A stretch of DNA of 64,000 nt, taken from NCBI GenBank assembly GCA_963920705.1, contig CAWUCO010000272.1, positions 1 to 64,000 on the forward strand, given 5' to 3'. A program made the position numbers and the translations under genes. Shown piece by piece: positions 55,701 to 64,000 of the stretch (within the stretch, counting starts at the first letter, position 1; each line of letters starts with the position of its first letter). Under the pieces are notes generated by a model. It saw only the letters and a list, made by a program, of their open reading frames with translations, did not search any database and had not been told where the DNA came from. Source of the stretch: Odiellus spinosus (Eukaryota; Arthropoda; Arachnida; Opiliones; Phalangiidae).

Positions 55701-57264
55701 GACCCAAGTCAGTCTATGAATATGCGGTATAGCCGCACGACGAAAATAATGTCCAAACTACAGAGTCTCGGTTATAAGGTCAATACTATTTGGGAATGTA
55801 AATGGAATTCTGAGAAGAAAACCAACCCTGAAATAGCGGCTTTTTTAGAGAGAGAGGATATAAAATTCAAAATCAAAAGCCCTTTAAAGCCGCGTGATGC
55901 TTTCTTCGGTGGAAGGTGTAATGCCCTAAAGCTTCATCACAAGGTAGATGGTGCTGACCAGTTACTCTACTATGATTTAATATCTCTTTATCCTTTCGTG
56001 AATAAATGCTCTAAAATAACACTAGGGCATCCCAAGATTATCTTACGCGATATACCCGACGTATTTTCATTCGACGGTCTATTAAAATGCGAAGTTCTGC
56101 CCCCCAAAGACTTATACCATCCAGTGCTTCCCCTGAAAATTAACGGTAAACTAGTGTTCACGCTTTGCTACACTTGCGCTAAAACCCAATTTCAAGGCGT
56201 TTGCGAACACCCCGACGAAATGCGAAAGTTGCGCGGAACTTGGGTAACCGAAGAATTGAGATGGGCTATTAATAGGAACTACGTCGTTTTAAAATCTTTC
56301 GAAGCGTGGTCGTACAAAACTACCCAGTATGATAAGAAGACTGGTACTGGCGGACTATTTACCGAATATATAAACGCGTTTTTACGCTACAAGACCGAGG
56401 CTAGCGGGTTCCCTGCCGACTGCCAAACCCTAGAAGCTAAAGAGCTCTACGTGAAAAATTTTAGAGGTTGAAGGGATTGAGCTTGATATAACGAAGATTG
56501 TTAAAAATGATGGATTAAGATCAATTAGTAAGCTCTGCGCAAATGCATTTTGGGGGAAATTTGGAGAACGCGTTCGAACGACACGTACAGAGATTGTAAA
56601 AGACCCTAGCCGGTTCTATCAACTTCTATTAAATCCCGACATAACAGTAAAATCAGTTTTTCCCATAAATGACGAAACCATTTTGATAAAATCCGAGCCC
56701 GTAGTTGAGAACGAAGGAATACTTAAACACGGTAATGTAGTATTAGCAGCCTTTACAACTTGTTTCGCTCGTCTCGAACTACTCAAGTATCTAGAGCTAG
56801 CTGGAAAGCATTGTTTTTACATGGACACTGATTCGCTAGTGTTCTTAGCGCCTGCAGGCGTGTCAATGATCAAGACCGGAGACTACTTGGGTCAAATGAA
56901 AAACGAACTCGAATCTTACGGACCTCGGAGCTATATAACCGAGATGGCTGCGGGAGGCCCTAAAAATTACTCCCTTTGTATCCACAACCCCGATACGGGG
57001 GTTAATAGTTATATTACTAAAATTAAAGGGTTTAGGATAAACGCCTCCAACGATAAAATTATAAATTTTGAAAATTTAAAAACCCTGGTAGGAGTAGACA
57101 CCGAAAAGGTTGAAGGATATCAAGTCCCAGTCCCAAAACAGATTAGGCGCTTGCAGGATCATACGCTGATCTCGAGAGACGAAACCAAAGTTTATCGCTG
57201 TGTAGTCGATAAAGTAAGGGTACTCCCCAATTACGAGACAGTCCCATATGGTTACGCGTTATAA
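52758..57264 (+). pseudogene. Protein-primed DNA polymerase B (pPolB), one frameshift
   Basis: Two abutting frames: 52758-56471 (1237 codons) and an open frame from 56467 to 57264, offset by one base near 56466. Residues about 355-475 have an OTU-like Cys/His arrangement (DSLCLPRAL and NHFNVI). Residues about 490-600 are Cys-rich with CxxC pairs, a zinc-ribbon-like region. The 3'-5' exonuclease has DFET (about 622), a YD pair in the second motif (about 709) and YCVND (about 849). The polymerase has DLISLYP (motif A, about 1072), FWGKFG (motif B, near 56545) and YMDTDS (motif C, near 56818). The enzyme would copy the element from protein-primed ends. All catalytic motifs are present, but motifs B and C are in the second frame, so a functional product needs a frameshift event or the copy is dead. 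No joined sequence is given. Confidence 0.92.
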
Positions 57265-58194
57265 AAAAAAACTGTATAAATATAAAAAAATAATGTTATC
57301 TTTGAATTGTTTAGAAATCGTTGTGTAAAAAAAAATCAACGCGAAAGGATGATCGTATAAATGTATATAAATAGTATTATTTGGTCTTAAAAAGGTCCAT
57401 TTTTGTTTTTTCGTAATAAAAAGAGTTGAATTTAAATTTTGGTGTGTTTACTGTTAGGTTGGCTTTCTTACATTACGAGGAGGGTAATAACCTCTCTCTG
57501 TTAAGGACGCGCGTTGGGTTAAGCGAGAAAAAAAGAGCTAGACCGAGTGAGAGAAAAGCGATGGAGAGAGAGGCGATGGAGAGAGAGAGAGAGAGAGCTG
57601 GCGCGACGTTGCTAGTGGGGGGTACGGGAGCCTTTACGTTATTCTACGATATCTGGCACGGTCCGAGATCGTTTTAGCGAGAGAGCGCGCGAAGGGGCGG
57701 ATATGCAATTCGATTCTTGCTCTCGAGAGTATATATTAGAAAAAACAGATACTTTATTCGTCCTCCAGTTGCTATATTTCAACCATTTATATTTTAAATT
57801 CTATAATTTAAAGGGTAATATTTTAAAGGCTTATTCTTAGGTACCATTTTTTCAATCTTGGTAAAGTTCGGTAGTATTAAATTAAGTGTATTGGTATGTT
57901 TTACACTAATCGCAAGGCGAGATACAGCGTTATTATAGGACGTATAGACTAAAAAAAATTATCAAAATGTACTTTTTTTAAGTTTTTTTTAAATTTTAAT
58001 TAATTTCATATATAATAATAATTCAATATAAACGATATATACACTATTTACAATATAAACAATTCATACAATTAATAAAAAATATACAATATATACACTA
58101 TTTACAATTAATACACTATTTACAATTAATACAATATTTACAATTAATACAATATTTACAATATATACATTTTTTTTTAAAAGAAAAAAAGGGA
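57265..58194. other. Intergenic region with polyA signal and AT repeats
   Basis: AATAAA at 57414-57419 is a plausible polymerase-gene polyA signal. A TATAAATA at 57366-57373 has no clear gene after it; the ORF at 57426-57677 is built on a GA microsatellite (about 57578-57597) and is not supported. An 18-bp AT-rich tandem (tttacaattaatacaata) lies at about 58095-58165. Confidence 0.45.
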
Positions 58195-58324
58195 TCAAGG
58201 GACGCACAAAGCAAGTCTCTCGTAAATGAGACTAAACATGTGCGCGTCCCTTGCCGAGATTACAGGAAGAAGATAATGATGGACGATCCTGTAATCCCGC
58301 ATCTGCGCCAGGTTTTCACGAAGT
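58195..58324 (-). other. Exon 4 of the proline-rich gene
   Basis: A polypyrimidine tract and TTTTTTTAG precede it. 42 codons, then TGA at 58197-58195. Too short to appear as an isolated ORF. Confidence 0.55.
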
Positions 58325-59559
58325 CTAAAAAAACAAAAGAAAAAAACATAGCTCTTAGTAAAAACAAATAATAATATTAATAATAATTATAATAAATATT
58401 ATAATGTCAAATATCATACAGAAGCGAGCGGCAATCTAACTCCCAGAGACTGTAAAAAAAAACAAAAAAAAAGCGAAAATCGGTAAATATATATTTGGGG
58501 GTATTTTTTTAATAATATATTTGGAAAAGATTCTTACCGGTCACCAATGAATACTGTACACTGCCGTATGGCAGCAGTGACACATCTCTCGAATTCCCGC
58601 ACGTACTCTACTTCGTACCGGCACAGAGCCCCAAAAAAAACTTCGCCGAGACGGGCAAGTAGGCTTTTATTAAAAGATTAATAATATTAAAAGCTTGAAA
58701 GATTTTATAATACGGACTTTATATAATGTAATGAAACATACATGGTGGACTGGCAGTCGGGCCTAATATACCCGCGTGGTGCCATAACCGTCCACGGCGT
58801 CTCTTCATTGACGCCGTGCGCATGACCCACCACGCGCGGTAGCGCCTCCACCATTGGATGCCCCATCGGTTGGGGTATCGCCTCCTCCTCCATAGGTTGG
58901 GGCTGCGGCTCCTCCATCGGCGGGGGCTGCGCCTGGGCCATCGGCGGGGGCTGCGGCTGGGCCATCGGCGGGGGCTGCGGCTCCACCATCTGCTGGGGCT
59001 GCGGCTCCTCCATCGGCGGGGGCTGCGGCTCCTCCATCGGCGGGGGCTGCGGCTGGGCCATCGGCTCCCCCTCCTCCTCCACCTCATCCTCTAGATCATA
59101 CACCGGCCACTCCGGTTCGGGTGCTACCAAGTTGTGGTAATGTGGTGCTGGTGCCACCCAAACCGGAGGCTCGGCGTCGGGTGCTGGGGAGGCGATTGGG
59201 GAAGCGGGACCGAACGCGTCGGCCCAAACCCGAGCAGGGAATACGGCCCCGTCGCCGGAGTCCGCCTCGTCCATCACGAAGCGGCCGAACTGCGGTCCGG
59301 GCGACGGGGTCCTCGAACTCAGCGAGCTCGAACTCTTAGAGCTCGACGACGGCCACGAGAATCGACTCATCTCGCTCGCCGCCGAGCTCTCGCACCCCGA
59401 GGGGCTCTCGGGGGAGTACCCCTCCGCCATCGGGCGCGCCGACAAGGGTCTACCGTCGTTGCTACTTCGCGGGAAAAAATATTTAAAAGTTTTTAAAAAG
59501 TTGTTAGAAAAGAAGCTAAGTCTTATTAAATGTACTCACGTCAAATCTACGCGATCCAT
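58195..59559 (-). CDS. Four-exon proline-rich protein inside the Polinton (~332 aa)
   Basis: Exons (minus strand): 59559-59540; 59464 to 58742 (alternative end 58772); 58663-58538; 58324-58195. Splice sites: AC|GTGAGT, GCGAAG|; AT|GTATGT (or GG|GTATAT), AAAAG|; CCG|GTAAGA, TTTTTTTAG|. All phases agree and exons 3-4 stay open only in the joined frame. The N-terminus is Ser/Pro/acidic. A central stretch has about nine repeats of P-M-x-x-P-Q-P-P-P type (PMEEPQPPP / PMAQPQPPP). The C-terminal ~85 residues, from exons 3 and 4, look globular (ALCRYEVEYVREFERC, MRDYRIVHHYLLPVI). I recognise no family. The GC content of exon 2 is much higher than its surroundings, which may mean capture from elsewhere. 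It might be a scaffold, transcription or capsid-associated factor; that is inference only. Confidence 0.6.
58538..58663 (-). other. Exon 3 of the proline-rich gene
   Basis: 126 nt. Only one of three frames is open, and it is the one that links exons 2 and 4 (phase 2 to phase 2). Confidence 0.6.
59466..59479 (-). promoter_or_regulatory. E2F-like motif in intron 1 of the proline-rich gene
   Basis: Minus strand TTTTTTCCCGCGAA contains TTTCCCGC, a match to TTTSSCGC. It overlaps the 3' splice-site region, so it could be fortuitous. Confidence 0.3.
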
Positions 59560-59564
59560 GATTC

Positions 59565-60138
59565 TAAAAGTTTTCAAATATATCTTCGACAAGAAGCTCA
59601 AGTGCTGAAGCGGTAATGGTACTGAGCGTAAGGTTGAATTTCGTTTTTATGCCAAAAGACGATGGGGGCTGCACTAGATGTCCAGCCTTATTCGGACACC
59701 CCTGTTTTTTTCAGGGGGGTTGGGAACACAAACGGACATGGTTTAAAATACTTTTACCCCCTTTGCACCTGAATTATTTTTGGAGTCAAAAAGAACTTTT
59801 GCCATGTATAGAAGTTCCCACCATTCGTGGCTATCGTCGGTGGTCCCAGTCTCCGCACGCCCACGTCATCTCACCAAGGACTAAACGTCATCCCTCAATC
59901 TCCATTGTCGTATTCCGCGATCCATTGTAGGTCAAAGCGCCTAAAAAACTGCGCCCAACCCTTGATCCTAAACAGCCTGGTTCGACGGTGTCAAGCGAAT
60001 ACTTTGTCAAAGACAAGTTCTTTGACTTCAAGCTCCCTTTCTTTTTTACTCTTCTTCCAGTCACCCGCAATCTTAAAATTTCAAACTCTAGTTTCGTCTC
60101 TCGGGGGAGGGGTCCCAGAAAAAACCAATGCCTTCAAC
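59565..60138. other. Unresolved region between divergent genes
   Basis: Several overlapping ORFs on both strands (59616-59930, 59827-60279, 59888-60070), none with a domain or promoter. It is treated as non-coding promoter/spacer DNA. Confidence 0.4.
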
Positions 60139-60140
60139 TT

Positions 60141-60200
60141 TTTTTCCCGCTCTTTTTTGGCGCGAAAAATATTTTTGGCGCGAAAATGTTCCCGCCAAAA
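60141..60200 (+). promoter_or_regulatory. Cluster of four E2F-like sites
   Basis: TTTTTCCCGC (60141-60150), TTTTGGCGCGAAAA (60155-60168), the same 14-mer again (60173-60186) and TTCCCGCCAAAA (60189-60200). Each contains a TTTSSCGC-type core on one strand. It lies 120-180 bp upstream of the TATA box and 180-240 bp upstream of the ATPase ATG. Confidence 0.6.
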
Positions 60201-60319
60201 AAAAACCCCCCCCCGCGATGGTTGGATCTCGCGACCGCGACGCGCGCGCGAAGTTACGCGAAAATTAGCCTCGCGATAGTAGCAGCGCGTAGCTTATCAC
60301 GCGCTACTTTAACACGATC

Positions 60320-60327
60320 TATAAATA
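60320..60327 (+). promoter_or_regulatory. TATA box before the ATPase gene
   Basis: TATAAATA, 53-60 bp before the ATG at 60380: the same spacing as the polymerase and 253-aa genes. Confidence 0.6.
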
Positions 60328-60379
60328 AGTTTTTATCCGTCGTATTAGTCATTAGTACTTTGACCACGGAACTTGTAAC

Positions 60380-61000
60380 ATGCTTCCTTTTAAACACCCA
60401 TCAGGCACATTAATAGTGGGGAGTTCTGGATGCGGAAAAACAGAACTCTGTTGTCGTATAATTAAAGAAAGAGCGTTATTATACGAGCCATCAATAGATG
60501 AAGTAGTTTGGTATTATAGCGTTTGGCAGCCGATTTATAATGATTTGAAAAATTACGGGGTTACATTTTTACAGGGTTTACCCGACGTTTCGATTTATAC
60601 CGGCGAACGCAATACCTTAATGATCATAGACGATCTGATGAGTGAGAATAAAGGACCGTTAGTGGCCGATATCTTCACTAAATACGCCCACCATAAATCG
60701 ATATCGGTTTTATATATAACCCAGAATCTATTTCATAAAAATCTAAGGGAAATATCCTTGAACGCCAGTTATATCGTTTTATTCAAACAGGTACGCGATA
60801 AATTGCAAATTAGTTGCTTAGCTAAGCAATTGTCGCCTAATAACTCAAAATTTGTTCTTGAGAGTTATTTGGACGCCACAAAATCACCGTACAGTTTTAT
60901 TTTGTTAGATATGACCCCCACGTGCCCGGATAATTGGAGGATTAGAACTAATATATTCCCGGGCGAGCAATTAACCGTTTACATTCCTAAAAATCAATAA
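60380..61000 (+). CDS. A32/FtsK-like genome-packaging ATPase
   Basis: 206 residues. Walker A GSSGCGKT lies at residues about 13-20 and Walker B LMIIDDLM at about 79-86. A following 'ITQN' segment (about 114-117) is in sensor-1 position. Polinton/adintovirus/poxvirus A32-type ATPases drive the genome into preformed capsids. The length is typical for Polinton ATPases and no break is visible. The start is the first ATG after the TATA box. It is the first gene of a tightly packed block: the next ATG is 38 nt downstream. With the capsid gene to the right it implies particle formation in the ancestor of this copy. Confidence 0.9.
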   Translation: MLPFKHPSGTLIVGSSGCGKTELCCRIIKERALLYEPSIDEVVWYYSVWQPIYNDLKNYGVTFLQGLPDVSIYTGERNTLMIIDDLMSENKGPLVADIFTKYAHHKSISVLYITQNLFHKNLREISLNASYIVLFKQVRDKLQISCLAKQLSPNNSKFVLESYLDATKSPYSFILLDMTPTCPDNWRIRTNIFPGEQLTVYIPKNQ

Positions 61001-61037
61001 AACGCAACACCAGACTACAAACGTCGTCAGTCGCAAA

Positions 61038-61406
61038 ATGCCATCCAAAGGAAGAAGGTCTCGAAAAATACCAAAGAACTCTCTCGCCAAAAGAAACGTG
61101 GTTTTATTATCGGCTTTGGGTCGTTTAAATAGGAAACAGAGAATTGGTATCCTTCAATCAGCTAATAAAGATCTGATAGAATCGATCAGCGAAGTTGTTT
61201 TGAACACTCTGAACGGAAATCTGAAACTTGACACCAAAAATACTAAGAAACTAGCTAAACACAAAACGAATCTCCGTCGAATTGGAGATCGAACATTAAG
61301 CTGGAGAGCGAAAAAACGCATACTCGTAAATCAAAAGGGTGATGGTTTCTTTTCCATATTATTACCCATCGCCGCTTCTATAATCAGCGCCCTATCGGCG
61401 AAATGA
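61038..61406 (+). CDS. Small basic core/membrane-active-like protein
   Basis: 122 residues, very basic (K/R-rich; SKGRRSRK start, KKLAKHKTNLRR centre). It has a short C-terminal hydrophobic segment after a GDGFF motif (ILLPIAASIISAL). Short basic proteins with a 'KxHK..LR' centre and a Gly-hydrophobic tail are common in Polintons and adintoviruses at this position. They have been compared with adenovirus core/pVI-type proteins; that comparison is family knowledge plus inference. A role in packing DNA or breaching membranes is possible. Its stop codon overlaps the start of the next gene (ATGA at 61403-61406). Confidence 0.65.
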   Translation: MPSKGRRSRKIPKNSLAKRNVVLLSALGRLNRKQRIGILQSANKDLIESISEVVLNTLNGNLKLDTKNTKKLAKHKTNLRRIGDRTLSWRAKKRILVNQKGDGFFSILLPIAASIISALSAK

Positions 61407-62167
61407 AATACTCTCAGAAGATGATTTTGGTCCCGATCGAGCAGGCCCCCACGGCTAGCGTAAACGACGCGTCCGCAGGAGAGATCAGTAAAGAAAAGGC
61501 CGTACTAAATGGTCTGGAAGGCGAAATGCGAAAAATTTTAAATGATTCGAGCTTGGATGACAAAACCAAATGGGTTCTATACGAACAAATCTTACAAAGA
61601 AATCAAAATCTAACGAAGTTACGTATCAATAAACCTAGATACGAAGCTCCTCTCAGCTTGTTTTCGATCAAATATAGGTCATTGGCCCGAAAAATATTCC
61701 ACCATTTGATCGAAAATGATACTAGAGTCAGGTTCTCGGAAATCAACGGCAACCTCGAAGTCGATGGACACAAGGTACTTAATTCCGACATTAGCGAATT
61801 AGTCTTTCACGCGATTAAAGTTAAAGAAGGGAAAAACGTCCCCCCACCCCCCATCGGATGGGACGAGTTCGAGCCGTTTGTCAAGAGTTTTTTACCTCAA
61901 AGTATCGCCCCCCCTACCCCCGTGCCCCCAATCCCGTCCGTCGCTCCCCATACACCCGCCTCGCTACCGAGTCAGTCTACTAAAAATACACGTAGTACGC
62001 CAATTAAAAATCGTCTGAGGAAAAAATTAACCGAGTCGACGTACGCGAAAGGAAAACCTACGAGGAAGCGCTTAGTACTCGATGTTAAACCGAGTTTTTT
62101 ACGCGTGAAAAATAAACACAACGGTTCGGCATGGGAGAGTTATCAGAGAACCAAGCGAACGCCCTAA
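61403..62167 (+). CDS. PX-like Polinton protein
   Basis: 254 residues. The N-terminal part has QKMILVP, then a helix pair with 'ILNDSSLDDKTKWVLYEQILQR'-like text; a central domain (residues about 75-150) follows. A Pro-rich linker (PPTPVPPIPSV) leads to a basic C-terminus. 'LVP' openings and the 'D.KW.LY.Q.L.R' segment recur in Polinton PX proteins, whose biochemical function is unknown; a virion or maturation role is likely from their conservation next to capsid genes. The start overlaps the previous stop by 4 nt (ATGA), so translation by termination-reinitiation or leaky scanning is plausible. The end overlaps the integrase start by 37 nt. Confidence 0.6.
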   Translation: MKYSQKMILVPIEQAPTASVNDASAGEISKEKAVLNGLEGEMRKILNDSSLDDKTKWVLYEQILQRNQNLTKLRINKPRYEAPLSLFSIKYRSLARKIFHHLIENDTRVRFSEINGNLEVDGHKVLNSDISELVFHAIKVKEGKNVPPPPIGWDEFEPFVKSFLPQSIAPPTPVPPIPSVAPHTPASLPSQSTKNTRSTPIKNRLRKKLTESTYAKGKPTRKRLVLDVKPSFLRVKNKHNGSAWESYQRTKRTP

Positions 62168-63224
62168 AATTAGTTTATTACGACGAAAGCAATCCTGCAT
62201 CATTTTCGAGCGCGGAAAGTCTATATCAAGCGGTTAAGAGTAAAGGGATTAGCAGGAAAAATGTTCGCGAATTTTTGGCAGATTCCGAAGTTTATACTTT
62301 ACATCGGACACCTTTAAAGAAGTTTAAAAGGCGTAAAATCCCAGTCTCAAATATAGGCGACCGTGTTGAAGCTGATCTTATTGAAATGCGACCTTTATCT
62401 AAATTTAACGACGGGTACAACTACATTTTAATGATGATTGATTGTTTTTCTCGAAAAGCGTACTCAATCGCTTTAAAACGTAAGACCGGAGACGCGGTTT
62501 ACGCGGCTTTAGAAGGGGTTTTAGACTCGATTAAACCCAAAGCCATTTACACGGATAGCGGTACCGAATTTTTAAATTCGAAAGTTCAAAACCTACTCAA
62601 AAGGCGTGGAATCAAATTCGACACTATGACGTCAGAGAGTCATCATTGTCCTTACGTTGAAAGGCTTAACCGTAGTATTAAAAGTCGTATGTTTAAATAT
62701 TTCACCCACAATAATACTAACCGATATATAGACGTGCTTGAAAAGATTACCAGCGCTTATAACTCCGCCATACATAGTTCAATAAAAATGTCTCCTAATG
62801 AGGTTAACCCCTCTAACGTCCTCGAGGTGTACAGGAACATTTATGGTCCACGTAAAAAAATAAAAACCAAGAAAAAAAAAAAGTCCAATTTAAAATAGGA
62901 GAACACGTTCGCGTCAGTAAAGTAAAGTCGGTTTTCGGAAAAGGATACGAAGCTAGTTTCTCGACCGAAGTTTTCAAAATCGTCGGAGTTTTAAACGCCA
63001 AAACTCCTTACTTGTATAGAATAGAAGATTACGACGGTAATGATATAAAGGGCCTGTTTTATTCGGCTCAGCTCATTAGGTGTACCAAACCTCAGACCTA
63101 CAAGTTGGACGCTATTTTGAAGAAGAGAAAAAGGAAAGGCAAACTCGAATATTTCGTTTCTTTCATAGGTTTACCCAAAAGTCAGAATTGTTGGGTCGCG
63201 GCTGAGAATGTCTCAAACATCTAA
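62131..63224 (+). pseudogene. DDE integrase with C-terminal chromodomain, frameshifted at A11
   Basis: First frame 62131-62898 (255 codons): an N-terminal helical domain, then the retroviral-type integrase core with D in EADLIEM (about residue 86), D in YTDSGTEF (about 142) and E in CPYVERLNR (about 178), giving the D,D35E spacing. After the A-rich run at 62870-62882 the homologous sequence continues in another frame, open from about 62889 to 63224. It carries an SH3-like segment (GEHVRVSKV) and a chromodomain-like end (KLEYFVSFIGLP, CWVAAENV). The enzyme inserts the element ends; the chromodomain would steer it to methylated histone. Chromo-integrases are known in Polintons. The break could be a slip of sequence in A11, a true mutation or programmed frameshifting. 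Confidence 0.85.
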
Positions 63225-63999
63225 TTTTTATCTCACGCTACCTAGCGATTCGTCAATGGACTTATACCCGAGTAATACAATGGCGTCTTATAATACAAAA
63301 CTTCCTAACTCCATTGATCTCGATGGAAGATGGGAATGCGCTCTCGTGGAAATTATATACACCAGCAGTTTTTATAACGTTAAAAAGAAAACATTTAAAC
63401 AACAAATGGAAGAACGGCGTTTGGCGCGAAAAGCCGAAACAGACGACTCGATGAAACCCTTCGTCCATGACGTCGCCGCCGGGCATTACCTGTCGATGGA
63501 TCATATAATGCAAGTAATTAATGATTCGGTGACGTGCCGTAATAGCTTCGCCTGTTTCGATTATGACAGCCTAACGGGCTTCGTTAAAGTAAAACGCGAC
63601 GACAAGGCCGAGTTTATGCCCGTTTTATCAGTCGCCCCAACGTTAGCCGCCATCTTAGGGTATGACGATCACGAAAATGTAGAGGGACTGGCCCCTCGTC
63701 AAGCACGCATCGATTATCACGTGCCATCGCAGTTATACATCTACAGCGATATAGTGGAAAATGAAATAGTCGGCGAGTCTCTAGTGCCGTTATTACGAAT
63801 AATCCCAGTGGAAAATAGAAACCACGGAGTCACTATAGTGAAAACGTTTGTTTCTCCGCATTACGTATCATTGGCTAAAATGTATTTCGATTCAATTACG
63901 ATAGATATAAGGGACCACTTGGGGGACCCTGCCCCATTCGCTTACGGGACACTCGTGTGTAAACTACACTTAAAAAGATGCGGCGAACAGCTAATTTAG
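63208..63999 (+). CDS. Minor capsid (penton-like, PY) protein
   Basis: 263 residues, complete, ending TAG at 63997-63999. Motifs SNFYLTLPSDSSMDLYPSN, WECALVEI, YIYSDIVENEIVGE, PLLRIIPVE and ITIDIRD are those of the Polinton minor capsid protein, a single jelly-roll forming capsid vertices. The start overlaps the end of the integrase frame by 17 nt. No break is visible. The double-jelly-roll major capsid protein is expected next, beyond the window. I cannot exclude that the true N-terminus begins at a later ATG, but the conserved opening starts within the first 20 residues. Confidence 0.88.
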   Translation: MSQTSNFYLTLPSDSSMDLYPSNTMASYNTKLPNSIDLDGRWECALVEIIYTSSFYNVKKKTFKQQMEERRLARKAETDDSMKPFVHDVAAGHYLSMDHIMQVINDSVTCRNSFACFDYDSLTGFVKVKRDDKAEFMPVLSVAPTLAAILGYDDHENVEGLAPRQARIDYHVPSQLYIYSDIVENEIVGESLVPLLRIIPVENRNHGVTIVKTFVSPHYVSLAKMYFDSITIDIRDHLGDPAPFAYGTLVCKLHLKRCGEQLI

Positions 64000-64000
64000 A

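Larger units (their letters stand above)
51201..64000 (+). mobile_element. Polinton/Maverick DNA transposon (partial, right end outside)
   Basis: Protein-primed PolB, A32/FtsK-like ATPase, core-like and PX-like proteins, chromodomain integrase and penton-like capsid protein occur together in canonical order on the plus strand. Extra genes are on the minus strand. The boundaries are minimal: left limit set at the first gene, right limit by the window. Major capsid protein and Ulp1-type protease, normally present, would be to the right. Two frameshifts (PolB, integrase) show decay, programmed shifts or sequencing error. Confidence 0.92.

Noticed and set aside
57426..57677. 83-residue ORF after the polymerase gene with a TATA upstream
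   Set aside because: Much of it encodes a GA microsatellite; the TATA and AATAAA nearby can belong to other transcripts.
58719..59094. Arg-rich ORFs on both strands
   Set aside because: Shadows of the proline-repeat exon in other frames.
59616..60413. Several ORFs of 100-150 residues before the ATPase gene
   Set aside because: They overlap in different frames and run through the E2F-like cluster and TATA box.
1..64000. tRNA or rRNA genes
   Set aside because: No cloverleaf with a GTTCGA-type T-arm or rRNA-like block was found by eye; a tRNA scan would be needed to exclude small RNA genes.

Overview
This window reads as repeat-rich nuclear DNA from an arthropod, most likely an insect. It is AT-rich, with short (56-95 bp) spliceosomal introns and a dense, nested set of transposable elements. 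Single-copy host genes are few: two exons of a TTC25/ODAD4-like axonemal dynein-docking gene (42184-42525) and two exons of a Myb/SANT-like (zeste-type) DNA-binding gene (44301-44794). A HECT-type ubiquitin-ligase ORF (32915-34270) may be host- or transposon-derived. The taxon is inferred from element types and gene structure only; no species is recognised.

Layout. 1-10150: old dispersed repeats, a TIR element (1872-2200), a decayed THAP fragment (about 8290-8545) and tandem arrays. 10165-14040: a dead non-LTR retrotransposon with an intact L1-ORF1-like ORF and a multiply broken endonuclease/RT ORF. 15687-21519: a very young BEL/Pao element, minus strand, TSD ACCAG, with one in-frame stop near its 3' end. 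22012-26855: an intact Ty3/gypsy element, plus strand, TSD CCTAG. 26856-30510: tandem arrays, foldback elements and a nested 1.2-kb TIR element with TA duplication. 31480-32760: a C-rich, G-quadruplex-prone minisatellite. 34375-35695: two foldback elements. 35861-40515: a young Ty1/copia element, minus strand, TSD GTTAA. 42184-44794: the host-gene fragments, with a foldback element between them. 44985-47217: longer copies of two dispersed families also seen in the first 8 kb. 48236-50495: two satellite blocks, one with about 78 units of a 20-bp repeat.

51201-64000 is the most interesting part: a Polinton/Maverick (virus-like self-synthesising DNA transposon) that runs off the right edge. Plus-strand genes are a protein-primed DNA polymerase B (one frameshift), an A32/FtsK-like packaging ATPase, a small basic core-like protein, a PX-like protein, a DDE integrase with C-terminal chromodomain (frameshift at an A11 run) and a penton-like minor capsid protein. 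The last four overlap end to start. The double-jelly-roll major capsid protein and protease are expected beyond position 64000. On the minus strand I can build three further genes not in the canonical set: a two-exon 253-residue protein (52036-51201), a 65-residue single-pass membrane protein (52483-52286) and a four-exon proline-rich protein of about 332 residues (59559-58195). TATA boxes sit 50-60 bp upstream of several starts, and a tight cluster of four E2F-like motifs lies 180-240 bp before the ATPase start. This suggests spliced, cell-cycle-linked expression of a partly decayed element.
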